From: a virus
Reading direction: 5' to 3' (one strand)
DNA: 38,638 bases
Virus record (IMG/VR): IMGVR_UViG_3300046536_000176
Span: 1 to 38,638 of that record
Shown here one piece after another: positions 8,306 to 16,668 of the stretch (positions within the stretch are counted from its first letter, which is position 1; the number at the start of each line of letters is the position of its first letter). A model generated the notes under the pieces. The model did no database searches and was not told where the DNA came from. It saw only the letters and a program-made list of their open reading frames with translations. The position numbers and the translations under genes were made by a program.

Positions 8306-8817
8306 TGGGTCGCCTCGACTGGAAGCGCTCCGGCCGCTTCAACGCCAACTACGAGACCACCGAGATCATGGCGTCCCTGCGGGGGCGCCAGCACGAGATC
8401 GGCGAAATGGTCGAGTACTACCGCTACTCGCACACCGACCCGGCCGGGGACGACCTGTACGACGAGGCGACGGGCCAGGGGAAAACCTTCATCGGTCCGT
8501 ACCGGATCCCGGCCCTGCACGTCATCCACAGCCAGGGCGCCTCGCAGGACACCCCGCAGGGTCTGTACACCGTGGACAACCTCTCCATCACCGCGTCATT
8601 CGACTCGCTGCGGAAGATGGGGTTCACCGATCAGGACATCAACCACGGGCAGTACCTCGTCGACCGGATCGTCTATGACTCCTCGGTTTTCCGGGTCACG
8701 TCCATTTCCGTACTGGGCCAGATTCAGAACCGGGACATCATCGTCGGCATCGAGTGCGTGCAGATGAAGCCGGACGAGTTGGTAAACGACGCGCAGTTCG
8801 CGCACTGGTCCCAGTAG
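8305..8817 (+). CDS. Neck / head-closure protein (170 aa)
   Basis: I take the ATG at 8305, which overlaps the previous stop (TGATG), rather than an in-frame GTG at 8287 inside the upstream gene. The N-terminus is basic (GRLDWKRSGRFNANYE). A central beta-rich domain contains GKTFIGPYRIPALHVIHSQG and VDNLSITASFDSLRKMGFTD. The last third has VDRIVYDSSVFRVTSISVLG and IIVGIECVQMKPDELV. This is the general build of stopper or tail-terminator proteins with an SH3-like barrel, but I cannot assign a family by motif. Position between adaptor and sheath supports a neck role. Confidence 0.65.
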   Translation: MGRLDWKRSGRFNANYETTEIMASLRGRQHEIGEMVEYYRYSHTDPAGDDLYDEATGQGKTFIGPYRIPALHVIHSQGASQDTPQGLYTVDNLSITASFDSLRKMGFTDQDINHGQYLVDRIVYDSSVFRVTSISVLGQIQNRDIIVGIECVQMKPDELVNDAQFAHWSQ

Positions 8818-8885
8818 CGGTTTACAAACTTTCCCGTCTTTCTTGGGATCCTGATTGGCGGAAGACTTCTGCTATTCGAGATCCC

Positions 8886-9533
8886 GTGAGGCCCGCTTTG
8901 CCATGGCTCATCAACGAGGACCGCGCCGTTAAGGCGAAACTCCAGGGCCTCTCTGTCACCGACGCGAATGCACCGGACGGACGACCCGTTCCGGTGCGCT
9001 ACCGCATCCCCGAGGTGGAGCTGGCGACGCAGACCTTCCCCCTGATCGTCATCGAGCACGCGGGCATCGAGAAGGCCGACGAGCGTGAGCACCGTGGCCC
9101 CGTCTACCTGCCGTACGCCCCAGAGGGCACGAGCGGCTGGTGGGCGGACGGAGACACCTCCTACGACGTCACGCAGTCCCCGTACCTCGTCGAGTACCCG
9201 ATCCCCTTCGACCTGCGGTACCGGGTCATGGTCTTCACGCGTCTCGCGGAGCACGACATCGCGCTGGCGTCTTCGATGATGCAGCGCGACCGTCTCCCGG
9301 CCCGGTTCGGATTCCTGGAGATTCCCGAGGACGGAACGGTACGACGCCTGGATCTTCTCGGCGGCCCCGAGCTGGCCGACACCCGCGACGAGAACGGAAA
9401 ACGTCTGTTCCGCCGCGAATACCTCATTTCCGTGTCCAGCGAAATGCTGCCGTCTGTTGCCGACGCATACGTGAAGGCGACCAGCGTGGCGCTGGACTTC
9501 GAGTACTTCACGGACCACGTAATCCGCCCATGA
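8886..9533 (+). CDS. Probable tail terminator / neck protein (215 aa)
   Basis: The frame is open much further upstream, but there it overlaps the preceding gene. The first sensible start after that gene is GTG at 8886, giving MRPALPWLINEDRAVKAKLQ; GGCGGAAG at about 8859-8866 is rather far upstream. A TTG at 8898 is an alternative. The protein is mixed alpha/beta, with RYRIPEVELATQTFPLIVIE, then VEYPIPFDLRYRVMVFTRLA and DRLPARFGFLEIPEDGTVRR. The 'yPiPfdl.Y.v.v.t....d...L...ml...P.rfgfl.' pattern suits a tail-terminator type protein that caps the sheath and tube. Gene order just before the sheath agrees. Start uncertain. Confidence 0.65.
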   Translation: MRPALPWLINEDRAVKAKLQGLSVTDANAPDGRPVPVRYRIPEVELATQTFPLIVIEHAGIEKADEREHRGPVYLPYAPEGTSGWWADGDTSYDVTQSPYLVEYPIPFDLRYRVMVFTRLAEHDIALASSMMQRDRLPARFGFLEIPEDGTVRRLDLLGGPELADTRDENGKRLFRREYLISVSSEMLPSVADAYVKATSVALDFEYFTDHVIRP

Positions 9534-9586
9534 TCCGGACCCAGGATTCGTAACCCCAGGAATTCACCTTCACCCAGGAGAAACAC

Positions 9587-11131
9587 ATGACTGTCTACAA
9601 GCGGCCTGGTGTCTACATCAGCGAGACGCTGACCCCGCTCAGCCAGACCGTGGAGACGCCCGGCGAGTCCGTGGCGGCCTTCGTCGGCACCAACAAGCAG
9701 GGAGGCCCGCTGGCCCCCACTCTGGTGTCCTCGTGGTCGCAGTACGTGGCCACCTTCGGCGGCTTCGGCGACACGAGCGAGTACCTGCCGTTCGCGGTGT
9801 ACTCCTACTTCAACAACGGTGGCAACTCGGCGTACATCGTGCGTGCGGCGGCCTCCGACGCGGTCGCGGCGTCCGTCACCCTGGAGGACACCGAGGCGAC
9901 TCCGGAGCCGACCCTGAAGATCACCGCGATCTCTCCGGGCTCCTGGGGCAACACGGTCTACGTGGACGTCACTGCGGCCTCGTCCGGCAACGGTCGCTTC
10001 GACCTGTACGTCTACGTCGGCGGTTCCACGGCGGCCTTCCTCAAGGAGCGTTTCACCGACGTCTCCCTGGACCCGGCCGACTCCCGCAACGCCACCGCGC
10101 TGATCAACTCCCCGGTCACCGGCTCGGCCTTCATCCAGGTAGAGAGCCTGCTTAATACCACGTGGGCCACGTCCCACGCCCCGGCCATACAGTCCGGCAC
10201 CGTCCTGGCGGGCGGCTCGGACGGCGTGGCGGCTGTCGACCTGGCCACCGCGACGGAACGTCTGGAGATCGTCGACCAGAACCTGATCCTCAACCTCCCG
10301 GGCGTCACCGACGCGACCGTGATCAACCCGATCATCGAGTGGGCCGAGGCGCAGGGCAGTGTGTTCGTCGTCGTGGACGGCGTGAAGTCGACCTCGGCCG
10401 ACAACTCCCACTCCTACGCGCTGTCGCTCCAGGGCATGTCCACGGGTGGCTCCGCCATCACCGCATCCTCCTACGCTGCGGTCTACGGCCCGTGGCTGAT
10501 CGTCAACGACCCGGCTACCGCCGCGTCCGGCTCGGCGCGTCTGCTGCCGCCTGGCGGTGCGGTCCTGGGCCAGTACTCCCGTACCGACGCCTCGCGCGGC
10601 GTGCAGAAGCCTCCGGCCGGTATCGACACCGTCCTCAAGGGCGTGCTGGACGTGGAGTTCCGCTTCTCCAACGACGACCAGGACACCCTGAACGTCGCGG
10701 GCATCAACGTGATCAAGTCGCTGCCCGGCACCGGCTTCGTCATCTACGGCGCCCGGACGCTGTCCACGGGCATGCCGGACCGGTACGTCTCCATCCGCCG
10801 CTCGCTGATGCTGATCAAGAAGGGCATCCTCGACGCGACTCGCTTCGCGGTCTTCGAGCCCAACGACCAGATCCTGTGGGATCAGGTCAACGCGGTCATC
10901 TCGCAGTACCTGCTCACCCTGATGCAGACCGGCGTGCTGGCCGGGTCCACTCCGGACCAGGCGTACTTCGTGACCTGCGACTCCTCCAACAACACCGCCG
11001 CTTCGGTGGCCAACGGCGTCGTGAACATCTCCGTCGGCGTGGCGCTCCAGACCCCGGCCGAATTCATCGTGATCGAGATCGGCCAGTACTCGGGTTCGTC
11101 CACCGCGACGGACTCGACGGCCACTTCCTGA
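9587..11131 (+). CDS. Contractile tail sheath protein
   Basis: A 514-residue sheath subunit whose contraction drives the tube through the cell envelope. The N-terminus VYKRPGVYISETLTPLSQTV is the classic sheath opening ('y..PGVYi.E'). It is followed by VAAFVGTNKQGGPLAPTLV and by YFNNGGNSAYIVRA, the hallmark 'yFfnnGg..ayvvRv' motif. The C-terminal domain has NVAGINVIKSLPGTGFVIYG, GARTLS and RYVSIRRSLMLIKKGIL, matching the conserved 'iN.ir...g.g..vwGaRTl' and 'yv.vrRl...ie..i' motifs. Length is usual. AGGAGAAACAC precedes the ATG. Codons for residues 189-191 are a CTTAATACC copy. It shows that the virion has a contractile tail. Confidence 0.96.
   Translation: MTVYKRPGVYISETLTPLSQTVETPGESVAAFVGTNKQGGPLAPTLVSSWSQYVATFGGFGDTSEYLPFAVYSYFNNGGNSAYIVRAAASDAVAASVTLEDTEATPEPTLKITAISPGSWGNTVYVDVTAASSGNGRFDLYVYVGGSTAAFLKERFTDVSLDPADSRNATALINSPVTGSAFIQVESLLNTTWATSHAPAIQSGTVLAGGSDGVAAVDLATATERLEIVDQNLILNLPGVTDATVINPIIEWAEAQGSVFVVVDGVKSTSADNSHSYALSLQGMSTGGSAITASSYAAVYGPWLIVNDPATAASGSARLLPPGGAVLGQYSRTDASRGVQKPPAGIDTVLKGVLDVEFRFSNDDQDTLNVAGINVIKSLPGTGFVIYGARTLSTGMPDRYVSIRRSLMLIKKGILDATRFAVFEPNDQILWDQVNAVISQYLLTLMQTGVLAGSTPDQAYFVTCDSSNNTAASVANGVVNISVGVALQTPAEFIVIEIGQYSGSSTATDSTATS
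10151..10159 (+). repeat. CTTAATACC nonamer, copy 3
   Basis: Inside the tail sheath gene, far from any start codon, read as Leu-Asn-Thr. Confidence 0.85.
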
Positions 11132-11145
11132 GAGGTAACTGACTG

Positions 11146-11697
11146 ATGGCTACGACCACTTCGACCGTGGGGCACATCGCCACGGACCCGCTTCGGAACT
11201 TCAAGTTCCAGGTCCAGATCCAGCACCCGGGCATCAAGGGCTTCGCCCGCATGGGCTTCATGTCCGTTTCGGGTCTGAACGTCACGACTGAGGTCATTCC
11301 ATACCGTGAGGGCGGTATGAACACAACGACCCAGAAGATGCCGGGGCAGAGCGACTTCGCCCCCATCACCCTCTCCAAGGGCCTCGCGGTCGGTGACTCG
11401 CAGATGATGGACTGGATGCGCCAGTTGTTCACCGTCATCCAGGGCACCGGCTCCGGAAAGGCCGGGCAGGAATTCCGGCACATGGTCGACATCAAGGTGC
11501 TCGACCACCCGGTGACTTCCGGCAACACTCCGGCCAAGGCGGCATTCCGCGTCTACAACGCCTGGCCCACGGCGGTCGCATTCTCGGACCTCGACGCTGG
11601 CGCCAACGCGATCATCGTCCAGCAGATGACCCTCGCTCACGAGGGCTTCGAGTTCAAGTTGGCTAACAGTGTCGGGTCGTCTTCCGTTAGTTTCTAA
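11146..11697 (+). CDS. Tail tube protein, T4 gp19 type
   Basis: A 183-residue protein that polymerises into the inner tube within the sheath. The pattern DPLRNFKFQVQIQHPGIKGF, then GFMSVSGLNVTTEVIPYREG is the signature of the T4 gp19-like tube family ('dp...f.F.v.i....g..gf..vsGl....e...yreG'). The strand IVQQMTLAHEGFEF matches the family's closing 'i..i.l.hEg.e'. It lies 14 bases after the sheath stop, as in other contractile tails. The gene ends with two adjacent stops (TAATAG). Length is normal. No anomaly. Confidence 0.94.
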   Translation: MATTTSTVGHIATDPLRNFKFQVQIQHPGIKGFARMGFMSVSGLNVTTEVIPYREGGMNTTTQKMPGQSDFAPITLSKGLAVGDSQMMDWMRQLFTVIQGTGSGKAGQEFRHMVDIKVLDHPVTSGNTPAKAAFRVYNAWPTAVAFSDLDAGANAIIVQQMTLAHEGFEFKLANSVGSSSVSF

Positions 11698-11734
11698 TAG
11701 CGGAATTCCCGAGACTCGACTAGGAGCATAACTA

Positions 11735-12601
11735 GTGGCTACCGACCTTAATACCGAGGGGTACACCAACCCCCTTGCGAACCCTGGTGCCGCCAACGCG
11801 CAGATCGCTGCGCTTCTGGCCGACGCCGGGGCTCCGGTCGCCAAGCCCGAGATCGCCCTCCCGGCAGGTGGCAATTTCAACCTGCCGGGAGGCTACGTTC
11901 TGGGCAGCGACTACACCTCCGTCCGCTACGACGCCGAGGTCCGCGAACTGACCGGCGCCGACGAGGAAGCACTGACCAAGGCCCGCCAGGCTGGCATCGG
12001 CAAGTACATCTCCACCCTGCTGTCGGCAGGCACCGTCTCCGTGGGGACCGAGGCAGCCAGCCCCCTCCTGCTGTCCAACCTGCTGCTCGGCGACCGGGAC
12101 ATGCTCCTGATGGAGATCCGGCGCGCGACCTACGGCGACGAGATCGTGTGGGACCAGTACACCTGTCCCTGGTGCGGCGAGGAGTTCCGCCTGTCCATCA
12201 CCCTGGACGAGATCCCCGTGCGCCGCCTGGACAACCCGGCCGACCGCATCTTCGAGGTGGAACTGCGCAAGGGCCGCAAGGCTCACGTCCGGCTCCCCGT
12301 CGGAAGCGACCAGGAGGCCATCCTCGCCGTCGCCGACCGTCTCAGCGAGCCCGAGCAGAACACCCTCCTGCTTTCCCGGGTTCTGATTTCCGTGGTCGAG
12401 GCCGACGGAACGGAGAACGCCGTCACGGGTAATCCGGACTTCGCCCGCTCGCTCGGTGTCGTGGACCGCAAGTCGATCCTCGACGCGATTGAGAATAAGC
12501 AGCCCGGCCCCCAATACAATGGGGTGAAGTTCACGCACGATTCGTGCGGGAAGGAGGTCCCCGTCTTCATCCAGGCAGGGGACCTGTTTCAGGGTCTGTA
12601 A
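11735..12601 (+). CDS. Tail assembly chaperone, zinc-ribbon-bearing (zero-frame product)
   Basis: Begins at GTG 11735 after TAGGAG. The 288-residue protein has a disordered N-terminus. A middle domain follows (YVLGSDYTSVRYDAEVRELT, then ADEEALTKARQAGIGKYI and LLLGDRDMLLMEIRRATYGD). This reads like the T4 gp26 / baseplate-hub chaperone family. An inserted zinc ribbon is suggested by CPWC at about residue 145 and HDSC near residue 270. Its position between tube and tape measure is where G/GT-type chaperones lie, and the following reading frame encodes a typical second-frame extension. The natural stop TAA is at 12599-12601. Codons 5-7 are a CTTAATACC copy. Function by synteny and pattern. Confidence 0.78.
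   Translation: MATDLNTEGYTNPLANPGAANAQIAALLADAGAPVAKPEIALPAGGNFNLPGGYVLGSDYTSVRYDAEVRELTGADEEALTKARQAGIGKYISTLLSAGTVSVGTEAASPLLLSNLLLGDRDMLLMEIRRATYGDEIVWDQYTCPWCGEEFRLSITLDEIPVRRLDNPADRIFEVELRKGRKAHVRLPVGSDQEAILAVADRLSEPEQNTLLLSRVLISVVEADGTENAVTGNPDFARSLGVVDRKSILDAIENKQPGPQYNGVKFTHDSCGKEVPVFIQAGDLFQGL
11747..11755 (+). repeat. CTTAATACC nonamer, copy 4
   Basis: Twelve bases after the GTG start of the tail chaperone gene, read as Leu-Asn-Thr (codons 5-7). Confidence 0.85.
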
Positions 12602-12755
12602 CTACTTCGACACGTACTTCGAATACGAGCAACTAGTCGAGCTATCCCCGGCTTGGAGCCTCAGCGAAATTCGCCGGTTGACCGTACGTGAGCGCCTGCA
12701 CTGGGTGAAGTGGTTCACGGCGCAACGCAATAGGCGAGTGGCTGAGGCGGAGTAA
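12528..12755 (+). CDS. Frameshift extension of the tail assembly chaperone (+1 frame)
   Basis: This frame is open from 12528 to the TAA at 12753-12755 but has no ATG, GTG or TTG before the overlap with the upstream gene ends. Past the zero-frame stop it encodes NYFDTYFEYEQLVELSPAWS, then LSEIRRLTVRERLHWVKWF and a charged end. This is a well-formed small helical domain of the kind found as the frameshifted tail of chaperones. Relative to the upstream gene it is +1 (equivalently -2). A ribosome shifting between 12528 and 12599 would give a 339-residue fusion. Its stop overlaps the tape measure start (TAATG), so it is probably translated. A TTG at about 12678 would give only a 25-residue peptide and is unlikely. 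Confidence 0.75.
   Translation, partial: SSRTIRAGRRSPSSSRQGTCFRVCNYFDTYFEYEQLVELSPAWSLSEIRRLTVRERLHWVKWFTAQRNRRVAEAE
12551..12590 (+). promoter_or_regulatory. Candidate +1 programmed frameshift signal
   Basis: Two possible sites are visible. One is AAGGAGGT (12551-12558), a near-perfect anti-16S match, placed two bases before the codon CCC (12560-12562) followed by G, so that slipping one base gives CCG; this resembles the RF2 layout of an internal ribosome-binding sequence just before the shift codon. The other is TTT (12587-12589) followed by C, where slipping one base gives TTC, the preferred Phe codon. TTT is rare in this genome. Confidence 0.5.
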
Positions 12756-15700
12756 TGGCTAACGAAGGTACGGTGGCGGGTCAGGGATCGCTCCTCGGTG
12801 TCAACAAGGCACAGGACGCGATCTCTGACCTCACGAAGAGCATCGCGTCGCTGAGCAAGGAACTGAAGGACGCCGCGTCCAAGTTCAAGTCGGTCGGCAC
12901 GGGTGCAGCCGGTCTCTGGCAGGGATGGAACAGTCACGGCTCCGGGTCCACTTCGGGCGCCCGGGGCTTTGGCATGCTCGCCAACGACATCTGGAACGGC
13001 ACCTCGAACTACGCCCACGGCCGTCCCAACGGTGGCACGGGCGCCCCCGCCACGGCTCCCCGGGCAGGCACGCCGCAGCAGCCCATGACGCGCTCTGCCA
13101 ACGGCGGTGGGGCCACGTTCTCCGGCGCGACCAACCAGGGCGGCGGGGCGGCCAACAACGGCGGCCAGGGCGGCTCTGGCGGCTCCGGCGGTTCCGGTGG
13201 TGCAGGCACCCCGCGTCTGGGCGGAGGCTCGTCGAACAACGGCGGCCGGAGGAGCCCCTACACGCTCAAGAGCGGCCTGAAGGACTTCCACGCCTGGGCC
13301 ACCAAGCAGATGCCCGACCAGGTCGTCATGGAGACCACGGCCTACCAGACCGGCCTGATCTCCTCGCAGTCCAAGGCCGCGAGCCTGAACCAGGGCTTCC
13401 ACAACAACCTCAACGCACAGAGCACGTCCGACGCCGCGTCGGCGTACGGGACGCTGGCCAACTCCACGGCCGGTTCCCCCGGCTCCGCTAGTTTCGGCAA
13501 CGCCTGGAACTACGCCAAGTCCTCCGGCTACCTCACCCCCGGCATATCCGAGGCGCAGCGCGCCCAGGCGATGACCGGCGCGTGGACGGCCTCCTCGTAC
13601 TACGCCAACCAGGCCATCGGCATTCAGACGATCAAGGGCGGCACGCGGCAGACGCCCCGGCAGATCGCCCAGCAGGTCATGCAGCGCTGGCCGCAGTTGA
13701 AGAACGTCAAGAACGCCGACCAGATCCACGACACCCTCAGCGACGGCTCGGCCGTGATGCAGTCGCTGGCGCGGACCCTGCCCGCCGACACCCTCCAGGC
13801 CGTCAAGGCCGAACTGACCGGCATGCTCAACGCCCAGATCAGGGGTGCCTCGCAGCAGCAGTACGTCTCCACGATGAACAAGGCCGCGAGCGGCAACAAG
13901 GACGCCCGCAACCAGTTGAAGAAGTGGAACATCGGCGACTCGACGGCCCAGTCCGTCATGGACCGCGCCGGGACGCTGCGCAACCAGGACGTCAACACCA
14001 ACGAGGCGTTCGCCGACGGCCTGAAGACCGCGACCCGCTACCTCGACAGTTTCTCCACCGCGCTCCAGAAGGTCCTCAAGGCCACGGGAGCGGACAGCGT
14101 CATCGGCTGGGCCGGTGGTGCAGGGTCCATGGTCGGCTCCGCTGTCGGATCCGGCCTAGGCACCATCGGAATGATGCGCGGCCTCGGCTCCATCGGCCGT
14201 CTCGGCGGATTCGGTGGAGGCGGCGGGGGTGGAATGCTCGGTGCTGCTCGCAGCGCCCTCGGTGGCGGCACGGGCGAGGCTGCGGGCTTCGGTGCGCTCG
14301 GAGGTGCACTGGACCTGTCCGGGGCCGCCCTGGGCGCCGCTGGCGGCTTCGGCCTGGCCGCGTGGGGCACGCACCACTTCGGCTCGCAGTTGGCGGACAA
14401 GTACACCAAGAAGGGCAGCAAGGGCAACAAGCTGGCCCACGTCGGCGTGGACGCGGCGACCGGCGCCCTGACGGGTGCTGCGGTCGGCTCCATCGTCCCC
14501 GTCATCGGTACCGGTGTCGGCGCGGCTGTCGGCGGTCTGATCGGTGCAGGTGTCGGCATCTTCGGTGGTGCCGGTGACTCCAACGCCTCGGCCGCCACCG
14601 GCACGGGCAAGTCCGGCGCGGTCGCCACCGGTACGTCCGGCGCGGGCAAGACGGCCGCTGCCGTCATCAAGGTCGCCATGAAGTACCTGGGCGTGAAGTA
14701 CGTGTGGGGTGGCTCGACGCCGAAGGGCTTCGACTGCTCGGGCCTGATGCAGTACTCCTTCCGGCAGATCGGTGTCTCCCTCCCGCGCACGGCGGCCCAG
14801 CAGCAGAAGGCGGGCAAGAAGGTCAAGCTCGGTTCCGAGCGGGCGGGCGACCTGCTGTTCAACGGCGACCCCGCGCACCACGTCGTCATGTGCATCGGTA
14901 ACGGCCGGATCATCGAGGCGCCGCACACCGGGGCCGTGGTCCGCATCCGTGCCTACCGCTCCGGCGAGTTCACCAACGCGGTGCGCATCCTCGGCGCGGT
15001 CGGCAACATGGACGATCTCGCCAGCGACGGCACGGACACCGCAGGTTCGAGCGACAACCGTCTGTCCAACACCGGCTTCGGTGGTGACGTCGGTTCGTAC
15101 GGCTCGATCGAGGAGGCCGACGCCCTCGCGGCCGGTATCGCCTCGGCCGGTTCGGCCAACGTCGGATCCGGTGTCGGCGCCGGGCAGGGCGCGGGGAAGA
15201 GCAACGACGACAACGGGGCTATCCCCGGGTCGATGCCGACCGGCAACCTCAAGGGCTGGATCAAGTCAGCGCTCGGGATCCTGCACCAGGACACGACGTC
15301 GAACGAGAAGTACGTCAACACGATAGCCATGCACGAGTCCGGTGGTAATCCGCACGCGCAGAACAACTGGGACTCGAATGCCAAGGCGGGCCACCCGTCG
15401 AAGGGCATTATGCAAACCATCGACTCCACGTTTAAGGCGTACTCGCTCCCCGGCCACAAGAACATCTGGAATCCCGTCGACAACATCATTGCCGGTGTGC
15501 GCTACGCGGACTCCCGATATGGCTCGCTGGCGAAGGTGCCCGGAATCAAGTCGATGGCGAACGGCGGATCCTACAAGGGATACGCAGTCGGCTCCACGAA
15601 TATCGACGTCGACCAGACCGCCCGCGTACACAAGGGCGAAATGATTATCCCGGCGCACCAGGCGGACGCAATCCGAAAGGCGCTGGCGAGCAATACCCCG

Positions 15701-15886
15701 CTCGCGAGCGGGCTCGGCGGACTTAATACCAAGGGTGGTGCGGCCACCCTCCACTTCCACTCCGGCTCCGTCGTAGTGCAGGTGCAGGGCGCCATGGACC
15801 AGACCTCGGCGCGAGACGCAGCGAAGCAGTTCATGACGGCGCTCGCCGAGGACAACCGGATCAACCTCATCGCGGCAGGAAACTAA
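12755..15886 (+). CDS. Tape measure protein with NlpC/P60 and lytic transglycosylase domains
   Basis: A 1043-residue protein that sets tail length and probably digests the wall during entry. Residues 1-150 are helical then Gly/Ser/Asn rich. About 150-480 is helical, and about 450-630 alternates Gly/Ala-rich helices that may insert in the membrane. An NlpC/P60 peptidase domain spans about 635-750 with Cys661 (FDCSG), His709 (AHHVV; His708 adjacent) and His724 (APHTG). A goose-type/SLT transglycosylase domain spans about 840-950 with Glu861 (MHESGG) and GIMQTIDSTFKAY. The C-terminal 100 residues resemble the tape-measure ends seen in siphoviruses (VHKGEMIIPA). It overlaps its neighbours at both ends (TAATG). 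A nonamer copy lies near the 3' end. Confidence 0.95.
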   Translation: MANEGTVAGQGSLLGVNKAQDAISDLTKSIASLSKELKDAASKFKSVGTGAAGLWQGWNSHGSGSTSGARGFGMLANDIWNGTSNYAHGRPNGGTGAPATAPRAGTPQQPMTRSANGGGATFSGATNQGGGAANNGGQGGSGGSGGSGGAGTPRLGGGSSNNGGRRSPYTLKSGLKDFHAWATKQMPDQVVMETTAYQTGLISSQSKAASLNQGFHNNLNAQSTSDAASAYGTLANSTAGSPGSASFGNAWNYAKSSGYLTPGISEAQRAQAMTGAWTASSYYANQAIGIQTIKGGTRQTPRQIAQQVMQRWPQLKNVKNADQIHDTLSDGSAVMQSLARTLPADTLQAVKAELTGMLNAQIRGASQQQYVSTMNKAASGNKDARNQLKKWNIGDSTAQSVMDRAGTLRNQDVNTNEAFADGLKTATRYLDSFSTALQKVLKATGADSVIGWAGGAGSMVGSAVGSGLGTIGMMRGLGSIGRLGGFGGGGGGGMLGAARSALGGGTGEAAGFGALGGALDLSGAALGAAGGFGLAAWGTHHFGSQLADKYTKKGSKGNKLAHVGVDAATGALTGAAVGSIVPVIGTGVGAAVGGLIGAGVGIFGGAGDSNASAATGTGKSGAVATGTSGAGKTAAAVIKVAMKYLGVKYVWGGSTPKGFDCSGLMQYSFRQIGVSLPRTAAQQQKAGKKVKLGSERAGDLLFNGDPAHHVVMCIGNGRIIEAPHTGAVVRIRAYRSGEFTNAVRILGAVGNMDDLASDGTDTAGSSDNRLSNTGFGGDVGSYGSIEEADALAAGIASAGSANVGSGVGAGQGAGKSNDDNGAIPGSMPTGNLKGWIKSALGILHQDTTSNEKYVNTIAMHESGGNPHAQNNWDSNAKAGHPSKGIMQTIDSTFKAYSLPGHKNIWNPVDNIIAGVRYADSRYGSLAKVPGIKSMANGGSYKGYAVGSTNIDVDQTARVHKGEMIIPAHQADAIRKALASNTPLASGLGGLNTKGGAATLHFHSGSVVVQVQGAMDQTSARDAAKQFMTALAEDNRINLIAAGN
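15722..15730 (+). repeat. CTTAATACC nonamer, copy 5
   Basis: Near the 3' end of the tape measure gene, read as Leu-Asn-Thr, 164 bases before the next start. Confidence 0.85.
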
Positions 15887-16668
15887 TGGCAGCCAGCAAG
15901 ATCGAAGACAACGGACCTTTCGACCCTCGGATACTGAGCATCCCATTCCTTCAGAAGGACGGGAACAGTTTCGACACCAGCAAGAGGCTGACTCGCGGTT
16001 TCATCGTCATGGAGAAGCCGATCAATGGTGTGCGCTACCGAACCAACTTCCTGTACAACCCGAGCGCCATCAGCCTCACGCATTCCATCGACACGGGAGT
16101 CCTCGCCGACCAGAATTCCCAGTTGAAGAACGACGTCACCGCCGGAGACTTCATTCTCCCGCTCCAGCAGACGCTTTCCTTCAGCCTGCTTTTTGACCGG
16201 ACCTACGAATTGTGGGATCCCTCGAAGTTGTACGGCGACGCCCTCACCTGGGTGCCGTCGTTCGGTGCGGCCTACGACGTCCTGTCCCTGTACAAGATGA
16301 CCGGCATCGCCACGGCGATGAACGTCTCCGGAGACAACGGCACCGACGTCCAGGGCGCCATCGACAACTTCAAGAAGGGCGAGTTCGCCCACGGCCCCGT
16401 CGGCCCGATGATCTACACCCCGGTGTTCATCGTCATCGGCTCCACGCTGTCCTACTACGGCGTCATCCAGGAACTCGACGTCCAGTACACCCACTGGACC
16501 CAGCAGATGATCCCCTCGCGCTGCCAGGTCTCCATCAACGTGACGCTGCTCCCGGCGCCGAAGGGCGGCAACAAGTACCAGCCGATCATCGGCCCCCGGC
16601 TGCCGAACTGGGGAGACCCGCTGTCGACGTCCGAGCAGTTGGGCAAGAACGGAGTGGCAGGCCGATGA
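15886..16668 (+). CDS. Contractile-tail tube-associated protein (CIS tube / gp53-like)
   Basis: A 260-residue protein starting at an ATG overlapping the tape measure stop. The stretch FLYNPSAISLTHSIDTGVLA, followed later by LPLQQTLSFSLLFDRTYELW, matches the 'f.fNP..is......' and 'sfsL.fd.t.e' segments typical of contractile-injection-system tube-initiator proteins. In other systems this part is fused to a LysM domain. Here the LysM part is a separate gene directly downstream, overlapping by four bases (ATGA). It probably links tube and baseplate hub. No catalytic residues. Family call is by pattern and synteny. Confidence 0.72.
   Translation: MAASKIEDNGPFDPRILSIPFLQKDGNSFDTSKRLTRGFIVMEKPINGVRYRTNFLYNPSAISLTHSIDTGVLADQNSQLKNDVTAGDFILPLQQTLSFSLLFDRTYELWDPSKLYGDALTWVPSFGAAYDVLSLYKMTGIATAMNVSGDNGTDVQGAIDNFKKGEFAHGPVGPMIYTPVFIVIGSTLSYYGVIQELDVQYTHWTQQMIPSRCQVSINVTLLPAPKGGNKYQPIIGPRLPNWGDPLSTSEQLGKNGVAGR

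Noticed and set aside
12551-12590. AAGGAGGT as the ribosome-binding site of a separate gene for the frame 12528-12755
   Set aside because: No ATG, GTG or TTG lies within a normal distance in that frame, so a frameshift is the simpler reading.
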